Of a stretch of DNA of 64,000 nucleotides, positions 50,609-58,847 are shown in pieces. Where the stretch lies: NCBI RefSeq assembly GCF_900114765.1, contig NZ_FOUD01000002.1:124001-188000 (forward strand). The letters run 5' to 3'. The translations under genes were made by a program, and so were the position numbers. Source of the DNA: Halopseudomonas pachastrellae. Lineage in GTDB: Bacteria > Pseudomonadota > Gammaproteobacteria > Pseudomonadales > Pseudomonadaceae. Position 1 is the stretch's first letter, and each line of letters begins with the position of its first letter. Below the pieces are notes generated by a model. It did no database searches and had not been told where the DNA came from. It saw only the letters and a program-made list of their open reading frames with translations.

Positions 50609-51091
50609 TCAGCGGGCGCCAGACTGCGGTGCCGAGTGCAGGTCCGCCCAGATCAGCCCGTTGCCGTAAAAGCGCCCCTGCACATAATCGGCACCAGGCG
50701 CATCCAGCTGCTGGCGAATGACCGGCAGCAGGCTCAGCGGGTAGGTGATGACCAGCGTGTTGGCGTCATCCTCCAGCCGGGCCGCGCGCAAACCGGCGCC
50801 GCCCTCGACAAAGTGCAGGCGCGCTCGCTCTACCGGACTGCCGGCAAGCAAGGAGCGCCCTTCCAGCAGCAGCCAGACCCCGGCTTCAGCCTGATTAGGG
50901 CGTCCGCCGGGGCGTAGCTCGCTGCCCACGGTCAGACTGTAGCGCTGCACTTCAAACAGCACCTGCTCGGGCTTGTCCTGCCGTTGGCCAAAGGGATCGG
51001 CCGGCAGGTACTCGTCGTGCGGCAAACTGACCTGGGCCGCCAGCAATGGCGCCAACAGACTCAAGCCCACTCCCAGCAGCCAGGCGCGCAT
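50609..51091 (-). CDS. Predicted secreted protein, unknown function
   Basis: A 160-residue protein with a clean signal peptide (MRAWLLGVGLSLLAPLLA, cleavage about residue 19). The mature part is beta-rich and has no cysteine. It contains one hydrophobic core block (NTLVITYPLSLLPVIRQQL) and ends in a hydrophilic tail. It follows hpt by three bases on the same strand, so it is probably co-transcribed with it. I recognise no family. Confidence 0.72.
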   Translation of the reverse strand: MRAWLLGVGLSLLAPLLAAQVSLPHDEYLPADPFGQRQDKPEQVLFEVQRYSLTVGSELRPGGRPNQAEAGVWLLLEGRSLLAGSPVERARLHFVEGGAGLRAARLEDDANTLVITYPLSLLPVIRQQLDAPGADYVQGRFYGNGLIWADLHSAPQSGAR

Positions 51092-51094
51092 CGC

Positions 51095-51652
51095 TTAGTG
51101 CCCCTTGAGCGCAAAGATACCGGCGGCGTTGCGCCAGTAGCCCTTGTAGTCGAGCCCGTAACCGAAGATGTAGCGGTCTTCGACATCCATCCCGGTAAAG
51201 TCGGCGCGCATACCGGGATAGGCCTTGCGATCATGCTGCTTATCCAGCAGCACTGCGGTGTAGACGTGCTCGGCACCCGCGTCACGGCAATACTCGACGA
51301 TCGCAGCCAGGGTATGGCCCTCGTCCAGAATGTCATCGATGATCAGCACAGTGCGACCTGCCAGCGAGTGCTCGGCGCGCGCCTTCCAGAACAGCTCGCC
51401 GCCCGACAGCTTGTTGCGGTAACGCGTGGCGTGCAGGTAGCCCACTTCCATCGGAAAGGGCAGCTTGGGCAGCAACTTGCCACTGATGATCAGGCCGCCG
51501 TTCATCACGCTGTAGACGATCGGGTTGCTGTCACTCAACCGGGTGTTGATGTCATCGGCCATGCGCTGCAGCGCTGCCTCGACGTCTGCCTCGGTGAAGA
51601 GACAGTCCGCCTCCGCCATCACTTCTTTAATATGCTGCAGCTCTACCGCCAT
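51095..51652 (-). CDS. hpt: Hypoxanthine/guanine phosphoribosyltransferase
   Basis: A 185-residue purine-salvage enzyme that makes IMP or GMP from the base and PRPP. The PRPP-binding signature VLIIDDILDEGHT is at about residues 102-114. The upstream Ser-Tyr loop region (ATRYRNKLSGG) and the base-binding block RYIFGYGLDYKGYWRN are also present. ATG 51652 follows GGAGG by 6 bases. The longer frame to 51895 is shadow sequence of upp. Confidence 0.93.
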   Translation of the reverse strand: MAVELQHIKEVMAEADCLFTEADVEAALQRMADDINTRLSDSNPIVYSVMNGGLIISGKLLPKLPFPMEVGYLHATRYRNKLSGGELFWKARAEHSLAGRTVLIIDDILDEGHTLAAIVEYCRDAGAEHVYTAVLLDKQHDRKAYPGMRADFTGMDVEDRYIFGYGLDYKGYWRNAAGIFALKGH

Positions 51653-51757
51653 GACTGACCTCCGCGGGTGCCGGAAAAAGGGGCGAAAAATACCCCTGTC
51701 GTCGCGAAAGCACAAGTATAGGGCCCATTGATCGATTCCACACGCCCTTGCGGCATG

Positions 51758-51784
51758 TTGACACTGGCCCGGCTGTGCCATAAT
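51758..51784 (+). promoter_or_regulatory. Candidate sigma-70 promoter of upp-uraA
   Basis: TTGACA (51758-51763) is a perfect -35, with CATAAT (51779-51784) as -10 at a short 15-bp spacing (16 bp if ATAATT is used). The leader would be about 28 bases, enough for a ribosome site but too short for a long attenuator of the uracil-sensing kind. Confidence 0.55.
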
Positions 51785-51818
51785 TGCCGCGCCCTTCTCG
51801 CAACAGAGTACCTTTCCG

Positions 51819-52460
51819 ATGAACGTCAAAGAAATCCGCCACCCCCTGATCCGACACAAGCTGGGGCTGATGCGCCGCAACGACATCAGCACCAAGAACT
51901 TTCGCGAACTGGCCCAGGAAGTTGCCGCCCTGCTGACCTACGAGGCAACGCAGGACATGGCGGTTGAGGCCCATACCATCAAAGGCTGGTGCGGCGATGT
52001 GCAGGTCGAGAAGCTCAGCGGCAAGAAAGTTACCGTGGTGCCCATCCTGCGTGCCGGTCTGGGCATGCTTGATGGCGTCCTCAGCCTGGTGCCGAGTGCC
52101 AAGGTCAGCGTGATCGGTCTGGCACGCAACGAGGAAACGCTGGAAGCAGACACCTATCTGGAAAAGCTGGTCGGCGAACTAAACCAGCGCATGGCCCTGA
52201 TCATCGACCCGATGCTGGCCACCGGCGGCTCCATGGTCGCCACCATCGACATGCTGAAAAAGGCCGGCGCCCGCGAGATTCGCGCGCTGGTGCTGGTCGC
52301 CGCGCCCGAGGGCATCAAACGCGTCAACGATGCCCACCCCGACGTGCAGATCTACACCGCCTCGGTTGACCAGCGCCTGAACGAACAGGGCTACATCATT
52401 CCGGGCCTGGGCGACGCCGGCGACAAGATCTTCGGCACCAAGCAGAAGGATATCGTCTGA
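51819..52460 (+). CDS. upp: Uracil phosphoribosyltransferase
   Basis: A 213-residue UPRTase converting uracil and PRPP to UMP. It starts [19 protein letters not shown] and carries the PRPP motif [13 protein letters not shown] (about residues 127-139) and the uracil-binding C-terminus [22 protein letters not shown]. It is translationally coupled to uraA: the TGA and the next ATG share one base. Confidence 0.97.
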   Translation: MNVKEIRHPLIRHKLGLMRRNDISTKNFRELAQEVAALLTYEATQDMAVEAHTIKGWCGDVQVEKLSGKKVTVVPILRAGLGMLDGVLSLVPSAKVSVIGLARNEETLEADTYLEKLVGELNQRMALIIDPMLATGGSMVATIDMLKKAGAREIRALVLVAAPEGIKRVNDAHPDVQIYTASVDQRLNEQGYIIPGLGDAGDKIFGTKQKDIV

Positions 52461-53710
52461 TGGAAGGCGTACAGACCCAGGGCTGGCGCACCGCGCTGGC
52501 CGGCTCACAGATGCTGTTCGTCGCCTTTGGCGCACTGGTGCTGATGCCGCTGATTACCGGCATGAACCCAAGCGTCGCACTGTTTACCGCAGGTATCGGC
52601 ACACTGCTGTTCCAGTTCACTACCCGTCGCCAGATCCCGATTTTTCTGGCTTCAAGCTTCGCCTTTATCGCCCCCATCATGTACAGCAACCAGACCTGGG
52701 GCCTGCCGGCCACGCTGGGTGGTCTGGTCGCCGCCGGGGTAATGTATATCCTGCTCAGCCTGATCATTCGCTGGCGTGGCCCGGGCTTTATCCAGCGCCT
52801 GCTGCCGCCGGTAGTGGTTGGCCCGGTGATCATGGTCATTGGTCTGGGCCTGGCCTCCACCGCCGTCAACATGGCGATGGGCAAGTCCGGTGACGGCAGC
52901 CAGCAACTGGTGGATTACAACACGGCCATTCTGATTGCTGCAGCGTCATTGGCTACCACCATTGTGGTGGCGGTCTATGCCAAAGGCCTGTTCCGTCTGG
53001 TGCCGATTCTGGCCGGCGTGCTGGTAGGTTATGTGCTGTCCTGGCTGCTGGGTGTGGTCGACTTCAGCCAAGTTGCAGACTCACCCTGGCTTGCAGTGCC
53101 GGCTTTTGTTGCGCCGGAGTTTCACATGGCGGCCATCCTGTTCATGATTCCGGTTGCCATTGCGCCGGCCATCGAACACATCGGCGACGTGCTGGCCATT
53201 GGCGGCGTCACCGGCAAGAACTACCTGGAGAAACCCGGCCTGCAAAACACCCTGCTGGGTGACGGCATCGCTACCTCGGCAGCAGCGTTCCTGGGCGGCC
53301 CGCCAAACACCACCTACTCGGAAGTGACCGGTGCGGTGATGCTGACCCGCAACTTCAACCCCAATGTGATGATTTGGGCAGCCGTGTTTGCCATTGGCCT
53401 GGCCTTTGTCGATAAGTTTGGTGCGGTGCTGCTGGGTATGCCGGTACCGGTCATGGGCGGCATTCTTTGCCTGCTGTTCGGCTCAATCGCTGTTGTCGGC
53501 CTGAACACCCTGGTACGCAATCAGGTTGACCTGGCACAGGCACGCAACCTGTGCATCGTCTCGGTCACCTTGGTATTTGGCATCGGCGGCATGGTTATCG
53601 GCAATGACAGCTTCAGCCTGCAGGGCATCAGCCTGTGCGGCGTGGTCGCCATTGTGCTTAACCTGATCCTGCCCAAGGGCGAGGACGAGAACGCCCTGCC
53701 GCATCAATAA
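52460..53710 (+). CDS. uraA: Uracil permease (NCS2 family)
   Basis: A 416-residue uracil:H+ symporter with about 14 membrane helices. It has the NCS2 signature region PNTTYSEVTGAVMLTRNFNP and the substrate-binding segments FVAPEFHMAAILFMIPVAIAPAIEHIGDVLAIG. It brings uracil in for UPRTase, so this is a salvage operon. A hairpin terminator follows. Confidence 0.95.
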   Translation: MEGVQTQGWRTALAGSQMLFVAFGALVLMPLITGMNPSVALFTAGIGTLLFQFTTRRQIPIFLASSFAFIAPIMYSNQTWGLPATLGGLVAAGVMYILLSLIIRWRGPGFIQRLLPPVVVGPVIMVIGLGLASTAVNMAMGKSGDGSQQLVDYNTAILIAAASLATTIVVAVYAKGLFRLVPILAGVLVGYVLSWLLGVVDFSQVADSPWLAVPAFVAPEFHMAAILFMIPVAIAPAIEHIGDVLAIGGVTGKNYLEKPGLQNTLLGDGIATSAAAFLGGPPNTTYSEVTGAVMLTRNFNPNVMIWAAVFAIGLAFVDKFGAVLLGMPVPVMGGILCLLFGSIAVVGLNTLVRNQVDLAQARNLCIVSVTLVFGIGGMVIGNDSFSLQGISLCGVVAIVLNLILPKGEDENALPHQ

Positions 53711-53719
53711 CGCACGACA

Positions 53720-53751
53720 GGCGCTGAACCCGCAGCCTGCGGGTCAGCGCC
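53720..53751. terminator. Bidirectional hairpin between uraA and pilE
   Basis: An almost perfect 14-bp stem (GGCGCTGAACCCGCA with TGCGGGTCAGCGCC, one bulge) overlaps the pilE stop codon and lies 9 bases after the uraA stop. It lacks a T-run on either side, so it may serve as a rho-assisted terminator or a 3'-end stabiliser. Confidence 0.55.
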
Positions 53752-54142
53752 GCCAGCAGCGCACGTCGGCCGGCGTACGCTGCCCCAACTGATTGAGCGC
53801 CAGCACGGCGCAGACATCACCGGCCATCAACCCTCCCGGCACCGCCTGGGCACGCAGCACAAAGCGCTCCTCATAACGCTCCACACTCAGCTGAAAAACC
53901 GCAGCCCCCTGCGCCGGACTCTGCTGCCACAAGCCGTCGACTGTCCCCTCGTCGTAGCTGCCGGTGCTCGCATAGTGATGCTCAAGGCGTTGGGCATTAT
54001 CCAGCAGCAAACCACTGACCTCAGCCCGCTGCCCCTTGCGAACATGCTCCTGGTAACCGGGGTAGGCAATAGCCGCCAGCAGGCCAACAATCGCGACTAC
54101 CACCATCAGCTCCAGCAAGGTAAAGCCGCACGCGCGTTTCAT
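53744..54142 (-). CDS. pilE: Type IV minor pilin PilE
   Basis: A 132-residue type IV prepilin. The short leader ends in Gly and the class III cleavage/methylation motif CG|FTLLELMVVVAIVGLLAAIAYP is present, with Glu5 of the mature pilin. The C-terminal disulfide pair (Cys in AGDVCAVL and VRCWRR) fits the PilE D-region loop. It is the last gene of the minor pilin operon. The start overlaps the pilY1 stop by 4 bp. Confidence 0.9.
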   Translation of the reverse strand: MKRACGFTLLELMVVVAIVGLLAAIAYPGYQEHVRKGQRAEVSGLLLDNAQRLEHHYASTGSYDEGTVDGLWQQSPAQGAAVFQLSVERYEERFVLRAQAVPGGLMAGDVCAVLALNQLGQRTPADVRCWRR

Positions 54143-56994
54143 AGCAATTGCCGCCAGTGAATCCGCGCAAACACGCAGCGCCCGCCGCCGGCCAGCAGCG
54201 TGCTGCCTTCACTGCCCTGCAGCAGGTAGTGCTCGCTCTCGCAGCCGGGCAGCGCCACCTCCGGGTCTGCCTCCGCGCGCAGTACCTGCGGCAGACCAGG
54301 CAAGCCGATATCCAGCTCGATGCCGACCACGCCAATGTCTGCGTCATTAACCTGCAGATCAGCGTTGCCATCCAGACTGGCGAAAGGCGGCGCCAAACCG
54401 GTATCCAGCGCCAGTGACAGCAGCCAGCCGCTGCTCTGATGGCGACAGGGGTCTGCGGCGCTGCGGCGCGGGATCAGCGTGCTGAACAGCACCCGGCTAC
54501 CCACGACCGTTGCCGCCTCGACCACCCGCTCGGCGCTGACCGGGTGAACCGGCAGCGGCACATACCAGCCCGCCTGCTGCTGCCAGTCCAGCGCAGCACC
54601 ATCCACTCTCCGGACATTGACCGTATCGCCCTGCTGCAGATTGCGCTGCGCCAGATCAGCCACGCCCAGCGTTCGCCCTGAGGGCGCAAGGCGCAGCGCA
54701 TAGATTGCCTGCTGCTCACGGCTTTGCGCATCGCCCTGGGCCAGCAGGCGGCCACTGCCAAATAGCAACAGTGGCGCTCTGGCCGGCGTACTGAGGTGCA
54801 GCAGCGGCGCAGCCGTCAGTGGCTGGCCAAGCGGGGCGGCAAACAACGGCGCGCTGCGGTTGATCACCTGCCAGTGCTGCGGATCATCCGCGCTCAGATC
54901 AAAGCCCCACAGCTGCCCATGCAGGTCACCGGCGTACGCTGCCACTACGTTTTCACCGGCATCACGCTGCAGGGTCACGGCAGACAAGCCGTTGGCCTCG
55001 GGCGTGCCCGCTCTGGAAGGCAGGTCCAGCTGCCTGAGCAGTTCGCCGGTTTCGGCATCCAGCACCAGCAAACTGGCCAGGCCCGTAGCGCTGCCGTAGC
55101 CGTTGCCGGTGATCAGCAGCGCTCGCCCGGCCTTGTTGAATACCTGCGGGGCGGCGTAGACATGGCCAAGCGCTTGCCAGTCCGGCAGCGCGGCGTCCAC
55201 TTCCCAGAGCGCGCCAAGGGCGTTGCCGGCATCAGTCTGGTCATACAGCCGCACGGCAAACAGCCCTTTGCCGCCGGCACCCAATCCGGCCACGGCCAGC
55301 GTGCTCCAGCCTGCCGACAGGCGCGCATCAGTCAGCGCGATCTGGCCGTCCACCCCGGAGTGATGCCCGTACCCTGCACCGTAGGCCGGGGCGGCCCAAT
55401 GCTCCAGGTTGCCCTGCACGGCCGCAGGCAAGTAGGCGTAGCGGTGCAGACCGCCCGCCTCGAACAAATGCAGGAAGCCGTCATTGGCGCCCACCAAGAG
55501 CAGATCACCCAAAGCCCGGCGTTGCTGCAGATAGGCGTGGTAGTCCGCCTCCTCGCTGGCCAACAGGGGCGCCCCGGCCATCAAAAGCCTAGGCGCGCTG
55601 CGCACGCTGTCGCCCAGCAGGCGGGTGCGTTCGCGCAGCCCCTGCACCGGCACGCCACGCGCCCAATCGAGCAACTGTTGTCCGGCGTTGGCGCCATGCA
55701 AGCCAAGCCCCGTGGCCATCGCCAGTAGCTGCTGTTGCTGGGCAAGCGCCAGCGCGGTAAACCCTGCGCCACGCAAGGTCACCGGGCCTGCTGGCTGCAG
55801 CCCATCAGCCTGGCGCCAGCTCTGGTATCGACCGCGCAGCCCGCCCGGTACAAACTGGCTGTCGCTGCGCCAGATCACGCCCTGCTCTGCCCCACTTTTG
55901 TCCAGCGCCAGCAGCTCCAGCTCCCCGCTCCAGTCGCGGGCATGGTATTGCGAGCGCACGCGCAGGCGGCCAGCGCTCAAGGTCTGGCCGTCCAGCGTCG
56001 CTGCCGAAACAAAGCCGCTATGCGCGCCAACCTCCCCCACAATGCGCCCCAGCGCATCGGACAACCCGCCGGCGTCGGCAACGCTCAGGTAGCGGCCACC
56101 GCCAGCCCGCGCCGCAGCGCGCAAACGCGGGTCATCAATGGCAAAGCCAAGGGTGTAGGTGCGCAGGTTTTGCGCTGGATAGGCCGGGTCGTCCCAGCTC
56201 TGCCCGGCCGCATCCACGCCGCCCTGACGCAGGTCGAGCGCCCGGGCAAAGGCCGCCATATCATCCAGATAAAAGGTGCTTCCCGGGTCCTGCAGGCTTG
56301 CACCGGACGTATCATTGCTGGCGTCGCCATCCCAGTCCGGCAGGTGCCAGTTGCCGGGCACATGCGGGTTCTGACCAGCCGGTTCCTGCTGCGACGAGGC
56401 GGGGAAGTCACTGTCGTGGGTTGGCAGTCCGTCGGTCAGCACAACTGCCGCATTGGCCTGACAGCGCCACTGCAAAGGGCTCTGGTAACGGGGTGCGGAG
56501 GGCTCGTAGAAGGACGACATGCCGCGCAGGTAGCGGCTGATTTCATAGTGGGTTTCGGCCAGCGGCGTCCAGGTGTACAGGTCCGGGTCATTGCCGGCTG
56601 CGGGGTTCAGGTTGGCAATGGCCTGCTCCAGCCGTTGCAGGTGCTGCAGGCCGGCTGCGTCATGCCCAATCCCGTCAACGGGCATCAGCAGTCGTCCGCC
56701 GGCCGTGTCACGCTGCGCCCCCGCCCCCGAGGCCGGGTTGAAGGCAAACAGGCCAAACCGCAGATCCCGATGCTGGTGCAGCAGCTGAGTGGCGGCCTCC
56801 TGCATCACTGCCAACCGGGTTCGCCCGCCTGCGCTGTTGAGCACCATGCTGGAGGAGTTATCCAGCAGCAGGACCACATTGGCCGGTGCGGCGCTACGCG
56901 AGCTCACCGGGCCGCTGATCGGCTGAAAGGCCAGTGCCGCAGCGGGCACAGCGCTCAGTAGCAACGTTGCCAGCTTATTGGTAGGCCAGTGCAT
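54139..56994 (-). CDS. pilY1: Type IV pilus tip adhesin PilY1
   Basis: A 951-residue secreted tip protein, shorter than the approximately 1160 residues of P. aeruginosa PilY1. A signal peptide (about 1-23) is followed by a von Willebrand A domain with MIDAS motif LLLDNSSSM (about 43-51), then a beta-propeller (about 480-930) with the calcium loop SLDGNADLQVNDADIG near residue 880. PilY1 controls pilus extension and retraction and mediates surface sensing. ATG 56994 (MHWPTNK) gives a proper signal peptide; the longer frame to 57096 is Arg- and Cys-rich and overlaps pilX. It overlaps pilX by 20 bp. Confidence 0.93.
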   Translation of the reverse strand: MHWPTNKLATLLLSAVPAAALAFQPISGPVSSRSAAPANVVLLLDNSSSMVLNSAGGRTRLAVMQEAATQLLHQHRDLRFGLFAFNPASGAGAQRDTAGGRLLMPVDGIGHDAAGLQHLQRLEQAIANLNPAAGNDPDLYTWTPLAETHYEISRYLRGMSSFYEPSAPRYQSPLQWRCQANAAVVLTDGLPTHDSDFPASSQQEPAGQNPHVPGNWHLPDWDGDASNDTSGASLQDPGSTFYLDDMAAFARALDLRQGGVDAAGQSWDDPAYPAQNLRTYTLGFAIDDPRLRAAARAGGGRYLSVADAGGLSDALGRIVGEVGAHSGFVSAATLDGQTLSAGRLRVRSQYHARDWSGELELLALDKSGAEQGVIWRSDSQFVPGGLRGRYQSWRQADGLQPAGPVTLRGAGFTALALAQQQQLLAMATGLGLHGANAGQQLLDWARGVPVQGLRERTRLLGDSVRSAPRLLMAGAPLLASEEADYHAYLQQRRALGDLLLVGANDGFLHLFEAGGLHRYAYLPAAVQGNLEHWAAPAYGAGYGHHSGVDGQIALTDARLSAGWSTLAVAGLGAGGKGLFAVRLYDQTDAGNALGALWEVDAALPDWQALGHVYAAPQVFNKAGRALLITGNGYGSATGLASLLVLDAETGELLRQLDLPSRAGTPEANGLSAVTLQRDAGENVVAAYAGDLHGQLWGFDLSADDPQHWQVINRSAPLFAAPLGQPLTAAPLLHLSTPARAPLLLFGSGRLLAQGDAQSREQQAIYALRLAPSGRTLGVADLAQRNLQQGDTVNVRRVDGAALDWQQQAGWYVPLPVHPVSAERVVEAATVVGSRVLFSTLIPRRSAADPCRHQSSGWLLSLALDTGLAPPFASLDGNADLQVNDADIGVVGIELDIGLPGLPQVLRAEADPEVALPGCESEHYLLQGSEGSTLLAGGGRCVFARIHWRQLL

Positions 56995-57433
56995 ACACAG
57001 CCTCCAGTTCGGTGCGACGCCGCCCGGTTTCACTGCGCACGCTAAGCCGGTACACCTGCGACTCAGCGCTGCTGTGCAGGTGGGCCGGTATCGCACTGGC
57101 GCCCAACCAGTCGACTCGATAGGCCACCGTCACCTCGGTCGCGGCCGAGGCAAGGCTTTGCCAACCCGCATCGGCCAGATTGCAATCAGCTGCGCTACAG
57201 GGCTGACCGGGCAGGTCCAGCTCCTGCGCGCGAATCTGCGCCTCCAGCGTGCGCAATGCGCTTTCGGCAGCTTGAAAGCCGAGTTGGCGCTGCGCCAGAT
57301 TGGCAACCTGCCGCTGCTGATGAGTAGCGCCGCGCACTGCAGCATGCGCGCCCACCACCATCAGCAGCAGAAACACCAGGCTGATCAGCAACGCGGCGCC
57401 CTGCTGTCGCCGTAACGAAAGTGGCCTGCTCAT
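56975..57433 (-). CDS. pilX: Type IV minor pilin PilX
   Basis: A 152-residue minor pilin-like protein: prepilin start RRQQGAALLISLVFLLLMVVG, without the Glu5 that most pilins have, as is typical of PilX. The mature part includes FQAAESALRTLEAQIRAQ and a pair of cysteines (QPCSAADCN). It primes the pilus with PilV, PilW and PilY1. Confidence 0.9.
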   Translation of the reverse strand: MSRPLSLRRQQGAALLISLVFLLLMVVGAHAAVRGATHQQRQVANLAQRQLGFQAAESALRTLEAQIRAQELDLPGQPCSAADCNLADAGWQSLASAATEVTVAYRVDWLGASAIPAHLHSSAESQVYRLSVRSETGRRRTELEAVYALAYQ

Positions 57434-57442
57434 ATCTCTCCC

Positions 57443-58201
57443 TTATTGATCAGGTCGGTTGCGCAGGCGCGTAACCTGCGTAAAGCGCTGCGTGAGAAGG
57501 CGCCCGGCCTGCGGGCTGCCCGGATTGTCACTGAGCGCCAGGCTTACCCGCACACTGCGCAGCCGGGGCTGCTCCCCGGGCGTGAGCATTGGCTGGTAGC
57601 GGCCGCCGGCATCAGGCAGGGCTGCATCGCTCGCCAGGGCAAACTGCACGCGAAAATCCACCACCTGCTCAATCAGCGTTTCAAAGTTGCCGCTGCCATT
57701 GAGGCGTACCTGCACCCGATCATCCTGCTGGCGGTATTCCAGCTGACGCAGCGCCAGCAGCCAGTCACCGGGCTGCAACTGCACCGTGTCTTCGGTGATG
57801 CTTACCCGGTCCCGGCAATTACCGGCCACCAGCCAGCGCGCGCCAAAGGTGCCGGGGCGATAGGTGGTGGCTGCGTCAGCCTGAACCCTGACCGGCAAGG
57901 CGGTAACGATCTGCAGTACACCGCCCTGATAGCTGACGGGTTGGGCCAGCGGCTCCGGCAACGCCAGACCAGAGCCGAGCTGCAGGTCGAGACAGCCCTC
58001 ACTGCCTGCTGCGCGCAGATCAGTAGCCAAACGCCCCATCAGATAGCGCGCATCCTCCTGCAACTGATTACCGTGGCGTAGCAACAGCAGACTGTCGCGA
58101 CTACCCAGCAAGGTCTGCATCAGCGCCATGGTCAGCAGCAGCCCAAGCGCCATGGACACCAGCAGTTCGACCAGACCAAAGCCGCTCAGCCGGCCCCTCA
58201 C
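57443..58201 (-). CDS. pilW: Type IV minor pilin PilW
   Basis: A 252-residue minor pilin. The prepilin motif is SG|FGLVELLVSMALGLLLTMA. The mature part includes ARYLMGRLATDLRAAGSEGC, a PilW signature. It is nine bases from pilX and overlaps pilV by 4 bp. Confidence 0.92.
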   Translation of the reverse strand: MRGRLSGFGLVELLVSMALGLLLTMALMQTLLGSRDSLLLLRHGNQLQEDARYLMGRLATDLRAAGSEGCLDLQLGSGLALPEPLAQPVSYQGGVLQIVTALPVRVQADAATTYRPGTFGARWLVAGNCRDRVSITEDTVQLQPGDWLLALRQLEYRQQDDRVQVRLNGSGNFETLIEQVVDFRVQFALASDAALPDAGGRYQPMLTPGEQPRLRSVRVSLALSDNPGSPQAGRLLTQRFTQVTRLRNRPDQ

Positions 58202-58665
58202 GGCAGCTCCCCGATATGCACATCAAGCTGCAGGCTGGCAGGCCCCTGCTCGCTGATACGCGCCTGCGACCAGCGCACCAGTACCCGCGCCACGCCCTGC
58301 TCTACCGTTACCCGCGCCTCGCCGCCGGGCAGTTGGCAGGTCACGGCGCTGGCAAAGTCGGCGCGGTCCTGTTGCAGCAAGGGCAGGTTTTCTGCGGCCT
58401 GCTCCGGGCAGTCACCGCTAGCCGTCATGGCATACAGCGGCAAGGCGCCACGATTGGCGCGCATGCGCTCTAGCAGATCGTTGGTAATCAGCAGCGCTTG
58501 GGCACGGTGCGCGCTATCGGCGCTGAAGCGCAGGGCATTGAGCTGCAAGCCAATGGCGCCTAACACGCCCAAGGTGGTGAGCAGCAACGCCACCAGCACT
58601 TCAAGCAGCGAAAAACCGCGCTGGGCCGGCGGGTCGCAGGCGGTGGAGGAGTGATTGGCCGGCAT
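58198..58665 (-). CDS. pilV: Type IV minor pilin PilV
   Basis: A 155-residue minor pilin with a 17-residue leader and the prepilin motif RG|FSLLEVLVALLLTTLGVLG. Conserved PilV stretches are LRFSADSAHRAQALLITNDLLERMRANRG. It is the first gene of the pilV-W-X-Y1-E run. Its Shine-Dalgarno (AGGA, minus strand) lies within a hairpin stem (separate entry). No fimU or fimT precedes it in this window. Confidence 0.92.
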   Translation of the reverse strand: MPANHSSTACDPPAQRGFSLLEVLVALLLTTLGVLGAIGLQLNALRFSADSAHRAQALLITNDLLERMRANRGALPLYAMTASGDCPEQAAENLPLLQQDRADFASAVTCQLPGGEARVTVEQGVARVLVRWSQARISEQGPASLQLDVHIGELP

Positions 58666-58669
58666 AAGG

Positions 58670-58692
58670 CAGGTCCTGTGCCAAAGGACCTG
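58670..58692 (-). promoter_or_regulatory. Hairpin burying the pilV ribosome site
   Basis: On the minus strand CAGGTCCT, a 7-base loop and AGGACCTG form a perfect 8-bp stem. The AGGA of the downstream arm is the only Shine-Dalgarno-like sequence before ATG 58665 (8-base spacing). In the folded RNA it would be paired and so closed to ribosomes. An open and a closed form could allow regulation by temperature, a protein or coupling. Structure is inferred from sequence. Confidence 0.5.
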
Positions 58693-58780
58693 CGCAGCAA
58701 TGCCTGCAGGCCCGGTTCCGTGGCGGATCAGCCGGACTGCAGGTACCCGGCGAACGTCATCCGATGACGCTGTTCACCGT

Positions 58781-58830
58781 AAAAGGCAGCACCCACGCGA
58801 CCACCACCCTTCTGGGTGAGGGCCGCTGCC
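58781..58830 (-). terminator. Terminator after the hydroxyacid dehydrogenase gene
   Basis: On the minus strand GGCAGC (58825-58830) and GCTGCC (58785-58790) close a GC-rich structure with an inner CACCC/GGGTG hairpin, followed directly by TTTTAC. It lies 18 bp after the dehydrogenase stop and 115 bp before pilV. Confidence 0.6.
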
Positions 58831-58847
58831 AAGGTGTGAGGAAGTTA

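Noticed and set aside
58666..58847. c-di-GMP or other riboswitch in the pilV leader
   Set aside because: I looked for the conserved GEMM cores and found none; only simple hairpins are present.
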